DNA of 64,000 nucleotides, taken from Microvirga sp. VF16 (GTDB lineage: Bacteria > Pseudomonadota > Alphaproteobacteria > Rhizobiales > Beijerinckiaceae). Under the pieces are notes generated by a model. That model did no database searches. It was not told where the DNA came from and worked only from the letters and a program-made list of their open reading frames with translations. The DNA lies in contig NZ_CP069356.1 of the NCBI RefSeq assembly GCF_016864375.1, forward strand, positions 186,001 to 250,000, given 5' to 3'. Both the position numbers and the translations under genes were made by a program. Of the stretch, positions 58,474 through 64,000 are shown in pieces (positions within the stretch are counted from its first letter, which is position 1; the number at the start of each line of letters is the position of its first letter).

Positions 58474-59487
58474 TCACTCTACGGGCTGGCTCATCTCTGC
58501 CGCAGGCCGCACCTGGTCATCGCTGTAGTCGGCAGAGGCGAATTTCGGAAACAGGGCGAGCGCATGAGCCCGGTCGACGCCCCGCTTGGTTGCCTCACTG
58601 AACACATTCAGGCCCTCAAAGGTGGCGATCTCCAACGAAACGAGCGACGGCGGCGCAAACGGGTAGTCGCTGCCAAAGACGATCTGGTCGGGATCCACAA
58701 GTTCACGCAGGGCCGCCATGGCGTAAGGCGAGGGTGACAACGCGGTTTCGTAGTAGAAGCGGCGGATGTAGGTCAGCATGCTCTGCGGCAGTCCGAGTCC
58801 ATACTCCGGCAGCGCGTCCACAAGCGACAGCCGCCAGGCCACATAAGGTAGGAAGCCGCCCGCATGCGCCAGGATCCAGCGGATGCGGACATACTTCTCC
58901 ATGGTGCCGGACAGAATCAGGTTCGTTGCCGCCCGGGTCGTATCGCAGAGGAACTCGATGAGCGAGCCTGGGCCAGCAAGGCCGAGTTCGGTGCTGGTCT
59001 TGTGCAGGTTGGGATGCAGGAAGACAACGGTCGCCCGCTGGTCCAGCTCGGCCATCAGCTCGTCGAAGACAGGATCGCCGAGGAACTTGCCCTCGGTGCT
59101 GCCGAGCAGGATGACGCCATCGGCGCGCAGCACGTCGAGCGCATGGACCGCCTCCCGGCAGGCATCCTCCGTGAAAGGCATCGGCAGCACCGCGAACCAG
59201 CCGAAGCGGCCTGGGTGGCGAACGACTAACTCCGCGGCAGACTCATTGCAGGTCCGGGCCAGATCGCGAGCTTCGCTGCGGTCGCCGAAATAGACCGGGG
59301 CAGGCACCGAGACGATGGCAGTCGCGATGTCGTTCGCGTCCATGATCTCGATGGAGGCCTCCGGGGTCCAGGAGACGGGCAGGGGAGAGCCTGCCACCTC
59401 GGTCAGCCCGCGTGCGGCCATGGCTGCGACAAAGTCCGGAGGGATCAGGTGGTGATGCACATCGATGCGGGCTGAGAAGGTCGACAT
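58474..59487 (-). CDS. amidohydrolase family 2 (ACMSD/resorcylate-decarboxylase-like)
   Basis: 337 residues. N-terminal metal motif RIDVHHHLIPPDF (H-x-H), FLHPNLH (His), WILAHAGGFLPYVAWRL and FGSDYPFAPP (Asp) are the metal and catalytic points of the ACMSD-type amidohydrolases, which decarboxylate or hydrolyse aromatic or small carboxylates. The ATG at 59487 follows GAGGAGAACGAT. It is divergent from the alpha/beta hydrolase at 59973 with 485 bases between, suggesting a shared control region for an aromatic-compound pathway. Substrate unknown. Confidence 0.9.
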   Translation of the reverse strand: MSTFSARIDVHHHLIPPDFVAAMAARGLTEVAGSPLPVSWTPEASIEIMDANDIATAIVSVPAPVYFGDRSEARDLARTCNESAAELVVRHPGRFGWFAVLPMPFTEDACREAVHALDVLRADGVILLGSTEGKFLGDPVFDELMAELDQRATVVFLHPNLHKTSTELGLAGPGSLIEFLCDTTRAATNLILSGTMEKYVRIRWILAHAGGFLPYVAWRLSLVDALPEYGLGLPQSMLTYIRRFYYETALSPSPYAMAALRELVDPDQIVFGSDYPFAPPSLVSLEIATFEGLNVFSEATKRGVDRAHALALFPKFASADYSDDQVRPAAEMSQPVE

Positions 59488-59972
59488 ATCGTTCTCCTCT
59501 GCGGGGGCGGATGAGTTCCAGGCAGGAAGACACTGCGTACAGTCGCGACAATTCAAAGAGGGCCAGAGATCACGCGGGCTCTCGCCCCGTTCAGAAGATG
59601 GCACACAACTAATATTAGGCCCAAGTCAGAGGTCGCGAAAGCCCAGGCTCCAGAACGGCGGCTTCCGGCACGGGCTGACCGAAGCCGAATTTCCGCAAGT
59701 GGAGAGTGAAGCGGACCTTCACACGTCCATGTTTAAGGACCGTACCTGACCCTGAGCGGTCTTTCGGCAGCCCTTCAGGAAACCGCGGAAATCCGGTTGG
59801 TAGCTCTGCAACCATGCCGCAGTCCATCTCCAGAACTAGCCTGAGCCCCAGTCATTGAATGCGCCCCGAGGTAGGGAGAGCGTGTCACGTCGGGTCGTCT
59901 GCCACGCGGAGCGGCAATTGCAGACGATTCGCCCCTGCCGGTCTGCTATGATGGAATGGGAAGGGAACGACC
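59488..59972. promoter_or_regulatory. divergent intergenic region
   Basis: 485 bases between two divergently read hydrolase genes. No gene supportable and no regulator gene inside. Promoters for both genes must lie here, but no clear operator palindrome was recognised. Confidence 0.35.
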
Positions 59973-60710
59973 ATGAGCACATTCGTCCTGGTGCATCCCG
60001 CCTGGTTCGGCGGCTGGTGCTGGAAAAAGCTGACACCCCTGCTGCGCGCCCACGGCCACGCAGTTCACACCCCCACACTCACCGGACTAGGGGAGCGCCG
60101 GCATCTGGCGCGGCCGGAAGTCGGCCTTGCAACGCACGTAGACGATGTCGTCGGTGTGATCGAATGCGAAGACCTGCACGGCGTGATCCTTGTCGGCAAC
60201 AGCTCCGGCGGGATGGTGATCACCGGAGTCGCCGACCGGGTCCCCGACCGCATCAGCCACATCGTCTATCTCGACGCGTTCGTACCGGAGGACGCCGAGA
60301 GCCTGTACGACCTGATCCCGCCCGAGAGGCGCTCGGTGATGGAGGCGCTCGTTCAGGGGGAAGGCGACGGCTGGCTCCTGCCCCGCTTGGCTTCCCCGCC
60401 CTGGGAGACGTTCGTCCCCGAAGCCTGGGGCATCACCGAGGAGGCCGACCTGAGCTGGGTTCTGCCGCGCCTCGCCCCGACCCCGTTCGGACACTTCACC
60501 GAGCCCGTCCAGCGCCGTAACGCCGATGCCGACAAGCTGCCGCGGACCTACATCCGATGCCTCGGTTGGCCCAGCCCGTACTTCGACCGCTTTGCCGCCG
60601 CGGCGCGAGACAACAAGCGCTGGCGCTGCTTCGAGTTGCCCACGCCGCACCTGCCCTACATCACGCATCCGCGGCAAACAAGCGAATTGCTGCTGATGAT
60701 CGCGTCTTAA
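59973..60710 (+). CDS. alpha/beta hydrolase (esterase-like)
   Basis: 245 residues. FVLVHPAWFGGWCWKKLTPL (oxyanion region), LTGLGERRHLARPEVGLATH (family LTGLGER-HL), ILVGNSSGGMVITGVADRVP (nucleophile Ser in GNSSGG, usually GHSYGG), YLDAFVPEDAESLYDL and a C-terminal TPHLPYITHPRQTSELL with the His. It resembles the HNL/salicylate-esterase-like bacterial group. AAGGGAACGACC precedes the ATG. Stop overlaps the end of the truncated kup gene on the other strand. Confidence 0.9.
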   Translation: MSTFVLVHPAWFGGWCWKKLTPLLRAHGHAVHTPTLTGLGERRHLARPEVGLATHVDDVVGVIECEDLHGVILVGNSSGGMVITGVADRVPDRISHIVYLDAFVPEDAESLYDLIPPERRSVMEALVQGEGDGWLLPRLASPPWETFVPEAWGITEEADLSWVLPRLAPTPFGHFTEPVQRRNADADKLPRTYIRCLGWPSPYFDRFAAAARDNKRWRCFELPTPHLPYITHPRQTSELLLMIAS

Positions 60711-61195
60711 TCACCCACGGCACTTAACTTTGATGCCTTGAACTGTAGGTCAGCCGGCGAGATCAGAACCGAAAACTCGCGGCACCAGATCACGACACTG
60801 TCGAATCGAGCGCCGACCATGCCGAGGACGATGGTGGTGCCGGTGCTGTGGCCGAGGGCGCGCTGGGCCAAGGTCACGAGCGAGAGGGTGCCGCCCTCAC
60901 CATTGTTGTCGGCCCGCAGGACGATGACCACGTACTTCACGGTCACGATGATGATCAGCGTCCACAGGATGAGGGAGACCACGCCCAGCACCATCTCGCG
61001 GGTGAGGGCTCCGGCGCCAGCATGTCCCGTCGCGGCGGCCAAGCTCTCCTTGAGGGCATAGAGCGGGCTGGTGCCAATGTCGCCGTAGACCACCCCAATG
61101 GTGCCAAGGGTCAGGGCCCAGAAGGAGGTCGGAGCGGCGTGCCCAAAGTCCGATGAACCTGCGGCTGCGCTCCCACTTATGCCTGTTGCGGCCAT
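60707..61195 (-). pseudogene. kup: truncated potassium transporter kup
   Basis: From MAATGISGSAA: SFWALTLGTIGVVYGDIGTS, PLYALKESLAAATG, REMVLGVVSLILWTLIIIVT, LRADNNGEGGTLSLVTLAQR is the N-terminus of Kup (about 630 residues when whole). After VLGMVGA (about 60815) the sequence leaves the family (FDSVVIWCREFSVLISPADL) and stops at 60707. Only two of twelve helices remain, so it cannot transport. GGGAGGCAGTC precedes the ATG. Confidence 0.88.
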
Positions 61196-61329
61196 GACTG
61201 CCTCCCACTCGTACTCATGAGGAGTGGCCTCCCCTCGGCCCAACGTGACCGTGCCACGAAGGGTTTCACCTTGGGCGGGACCTGGGCACGGCGGCGGCAC
61301 TGGATGCCGTGGCTCGGCGTTGATTCATC

Positions 61330-62343
61330 ATGGCAAAGCCGCTCAAGCTCGTTTCGGTTCAGCCGAAGGGCATTCCTGGCGTGGTGGCCTCGGTCGCCTA
61401 CGCGGAAGGCCGACGCGTCGCCGACATTGCCATCGAAGAGGCAGGAGATTGGTCGCACAAACCGGGGCACGTGGTCTGGATCGGCCTGCACGAGCCCAGC
61501 CTCGATATTCTGCGGAAGGTGCAGGCACAGTTTGGATTGCATGAGCTGGCCATCGAGGACGCGCTCAAGGCGCATCAGCGGCCCAAGGTCGAGCAATATG
61601 GCGAGGCGCTGTTCGTCGTTGCGCGCACCGCTCAGATGCTGGACGGGCGGATTGCCTTCGGCGAGACGCATCTGTTCGTCGGGCGCGGCTATGTGGTCTC
61701 GGTCCGCCACGGCGCCTCGACCACCTACACCCCCGTGCGGGAACGCTGCGAGGCGATGCCGACGGCATTCTCGGAGGGCGAGGACTTCATCCTCTATGCC
61801 ATCCTCGACTTTATCGTCGACAACTACATACCGGTGATCGAGGCCGTCCAGACAGAGGTGGAGGAGATCGAGGACAGTGTTCTGGGCGCGCAGCCGTCCC
61901 AGGATCAGATCGGTCGGATCTACCAGCTTCGACGGGACCTTCTGCGCTTGCGCAATGCCGCAATTCCGCTGGTGGAGGTGTGCCGGCGCTTGGAAAAGCC
62001 CGGGCAGCCCGGGATCGATGCGGCGATGCACCCGCTGTTCCGTGACGTGTCTGATCACATCCGCCAGGTGCAGGAGGAAATTGAGTCCTTGCGCGAGGTG
62101 CTCTCGTTCGCGTTTGAGACCAGCCTGATGACGGGTCAGGCGCAACAGACCGAGATCACCCGCAAGCTGGCAGCCTGGGCGGCCATCCTGGCGATCCCAA
62201 CCGCGGTGGCGGGCATCTATGGCATGAACTTCGACGTCGTGCCCGAACTGCATTGGAAGTACGGCTACCCTGTCGTGCTCGTGGTGATCGCGCTGGTGTG
62301 TGGCTGGCTGTACTGGCGCTTCCGCCAGGTGCGGTGGCTTTAG
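61330..62343 (+). CDS. corA: CorA family magnesium/cobalt channel
   Basis: 337 residues. The cytoplasmic alpha/beta part contains LHELAIEDALKAHQRPKVEQ and ILYAILDFIVDNYIPVIEAV; a long helix follows (residues about 170-270); TM1 LAAWAAILAIPTAVAGIYGMNFD carries the selectivity motif GMN, and TM2 is GYPVVLVVIALVCGWLYWRF. It forms a pentameric inner-membrane Mg2+/Co2+ channel. Ribosome site weak. Intact, in contrast to kup beside it. Confidence 0.95.
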   Translation: MAKPLKLVSVQPKGIPGVVASVAYAEGRRVADIAIEEAGDWSHKPGHVVWIGLHEPSLDILRKVQAQFGLHELAIEDALKAHQRPKVEQYGEALFVVARTAQMLDGRIAFGETHLFVGRGYVVSVRHGASTTYTPVRERCEAMPTAFSEGEDFILYAILDFIVDNYIPVIEAVQTEVEEIEDSVLGAQPSQDQIGRIYQLRRDLLRLRNAAIPLVEVCRRLEKPGQPGIDAAMHPLFRDVSDHIRQVQEEIESLREVLSFAFETSLMTGQAQQTEITRKLAAWAAILAIPTAVAGIYGMNFDVVPELHWKYGYPVVLVVIALVCGWLYWRFRQVRWL

Positions 62344-62865
62344 GTCCCAGCCGGCACCAAGCCGCGCAAGCCGGCGGCAGCGGTTCTTTATGCCTCAATC
62401 TTCGAGGCTACACTTCCCAATCGAGTTTTTCAGCAGCCTCGCCAAGTCGGCCAGCGACGCTACCGACTTTCTCCAGATCCCGGCCGGGCGCTTGGTCGAG
62501 GTCCGAATCCAGGTGACGGGTTGATCCAGACTGAAACCGAAAATCGGATCAGTCCGCATCCGGCGGATCGGCTGGGACCGGCAGCCAATGGGGGTGAATC
62601 AGATTGGTCTGCTTCGGCTCCTAAGAGCCGACGTTCTATTGAGCGGCGGGAACGTGAAGATCTGACCCAAAGCGGCCCTGCGTGGACGAATGCATCTTCG
62701 CAAAAGACGCCGAACCTTGTGGTTGTCCCATTTGAGGCTATCGCCCCGATGTGCATGAGCGCACTGCTCTCGGGATGAGCCAAGACCTCAAGCGCCCCAA
62801 TGCATTGGGTAGAGCACCCTCCAAGTTGCGCAGCAAGATCCCTTGCCTCGCAGGGCCGGACCTTC
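62344..62865. other. intergenic stretch
   Basis: No well-supported gene. A 44-codon frame (62391-62524, MPQSSRLHFPIEFF start) is the only candidate and has no ribosome site. Confidence 0.25.
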
Positions 62866-64000
62866 CTAGGCGGGCGGGATGTTCTGGTTCCGCCGGAAGA
62901 AGTTGCTGGGGTCGTACTTCTGCTTGAGCGCCCGGAGGCGCTGGTACTTTTCCGTTCCGTATGCCTGCTGGATCCGCTCATGGCCCTCGTCCATGAGGAA
63001 GTTCACGTACACGCTGGTGTGATACGGCTGAAGGGCCGTCCAGAATCGATGGACCCATGCTCGCTCTTCTTCGAAGCCCTCGGCGCTCGTGGTGTTTCCG
63101 CCGATGTTGAACGTGTGGCCGGCGCTCCGGCCGTTGAAAGCAGTCTCGCCCTCGCCGACGCGAGAGACCGCACCACCGCCTTGCCAGACCCCCAGGGCCG
63201 TGATCGGAGACTCGATCTGCTCGCCGTACTGCACCATGACGTCGATGATGTCGTCATTGAGCTCGGCGACGTCACACGAACGGAAGTAGTACCACCACCC
63301 CGGGGGAACGATGCGTTGAACAACTGCTGAAGCGTCAGGTACGGCATAGGGGCACAACGATCGAGCGCGGGCGAATCGAACCCCTTCAGCGGACGCACAA
63401 CCTTCTCCCCCTCATCGATGGAGCCGGCATAGATGGACGTGATGGCGATCATATGTTGACCGACGAGATCGGGAGGCAAGCCGGCGAGCGTCGCCGGAGC
63501 CCTCCGCTCGGTTACCAAGGTCGTGAGCTCGTCGGGGCAGTCGGCGATCCAATCGCGGTAGAAGCGCAGGACACGCGGGGCTTCGTCGAGCGGCCAGAAG
63601 ATCGGACCGGCGTAGATCACAGGCCCGAGCGGATTGAGACGGAACTCGAACTCCGTCGCGATCCCGAAGTTGCCGCCTCCTCCACGGAGACCCCAGAAGA
63701 GGTCGGCGTTCTCCTGCGCACTGGCCTTTACGAACTCGCCCTCGGCGGTAATGAGGTCGACGGAGAGCAAGTTGTCGATGGTGAGGCCGAGCTTTCGCAT
63801 CGTGAAGCCGATCCCTCCGCCAAGCGTCAGCCCTGCCATGCCCGTATGTGAGATGAATCCGGCGGGAACGGCGCATCCAAAGGCCTGCGTCTCGCGGTCC
63901 AGTTCCCCCAAGAGCACACCGGCCTGGGCGCGAACCGTTCGTGCTTCGGGATCGACGCGAATCCCCTTCATCAGGGACAGGTCGATCACCATGCCGTCGT
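62866..64000 (-). pseudogene. FAD-linked oxidase (berberine-bridge type), frameshifted and cut by the window edge
   Basis: The visible N-terminal part (DLSLMKGIRVDPEARTVRAQ, FISHTGMAGLTLGGGIGFTM, LFWGLRGGGGNFGIATEFEF) is the FAD_binding_4 domain; the true start lies beyond 64000. At TTCCCCCGGGG (near 63305) one C is missing; the rest (PGWWYYFRSCDVAELNDDII, NGRSAGHTFNIGGNTTSAEG) and the C-terminal BBE motif (YGTEKYQRLRALKQKYDPSNFFRRNQNI) are in another frame. Restored, it is a full BBE-type oxidoreductase that oxidises sugars or alcohols with bound FAD. Confidence 0.85.

Noticed and set aside
61177..62253. 358-codon open frame on the minus strand
   Set aside because: Antisense to corA, whose GMN motif and helices are clear.
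1..64000. CRISPR arrays, rRNA genes, replication origin
   Set aside because: No regularly spaced repeats, rRNA-like sequence or origin-type repeats were seen.

Overview
The window is GC-rich DNA from an alphaproteobacterium, most likely a Hyphomicrobiales (Rhizobiales) member close to Methylobacteriaceae such as Microvirga. The pointers are a circularly permuted two-piece tmRNA gene (about 30.85-31.19 kb), HWE-type histidine kinase and EcfG-type sigma factor families, the small-protein families DUF6894, DUF6481, DUF3574 and DUF2188, and the alphaproteobacterial form of bS21. The genus is inference. The DNA looks like an accessory or rearranged chromosomal stretch: four insertion sequences or remnants, three short MITE-like inverted-repeat elements, a pair of direct repeats, many truncated genes, and very many genes under 100 codons.

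Layout. 0-9 kb: signalling and regulation (HWE kinase cut by the window edge, IS481-type insertion, LuxR-type regulator, CYTH-like protein, cold-shock protein, BrnA-like antitoxin, single-domain response regulator, Crp/Fnr regulator). 9-21 kb: DUF72, an HU/IHF-like protein next to a decayed lipoprotein gene, a degenerate IS630 element, a XerD-like recombinase, an ImmA/IrrE-like protein, an MliC-like inhibitor, a nucleoside hydrolase fragment beside an IS6-type transposase, and a ROK sugar kinase. 21-31 kb: a second Crp/Fnr paralogue, PRC-barrel and DUF2188 proteins, an EcfG-like sigma factor with an overlapping 84-residue partner, hemolysin III, an operon of four tiny overlapping genes, a decayed rpsU module, and ssrA. 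31-44 kb: PlsC, a translation and cold-shock cluster (infA, rpsU, several csp genes), many small genes, and otsA. 44-55 kb: an imported-looking block flanked by pseudogenes, with a dipeptide/opine-type ABC transporter, a glycerophosphodiester phosphodiesterase, a HAD phosphatase and a sugar isomerase/epimerase; an IS5-type element splits it. 55-64 kb: a DUF2235 membrane hydrolase, an amidohydrolase divergent from an alpha/beta hydrolase, truncated kup, corA, and a FAD-linked oxidase that runs off the edge.

Main results. (1) A structured leader occurs three times directly before start codons, at 25441-25514 (EcfG-like sigma gene), 30296-30374 (DUF6894 gene) and 43095-43171 (73-residue protein). 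A first stem is kept by compensatory base changes; a second stem of the form GCGCTCC/GGAGCGC holds the Shine-Dalgarno sequence. It looks like a new cis-regulatory RNA that could control translation of a stress sigma factor and small proteins together. (2) The 45.7-54.8 kb operon reads as an uptake and breakdown route for a sugar or glycerol phosphodiester. (3) Several conserved small genes carry single-base indels, often in homopolymers, so either many genes are freshly broken or the assembly has indel errors; calls marked pseudogene should be read with that in mind.

Starts were set by Shine-Dalgarno position, family alignment from memory and overlap with neighbours. No database search was possible; family names rest on motif recognition.
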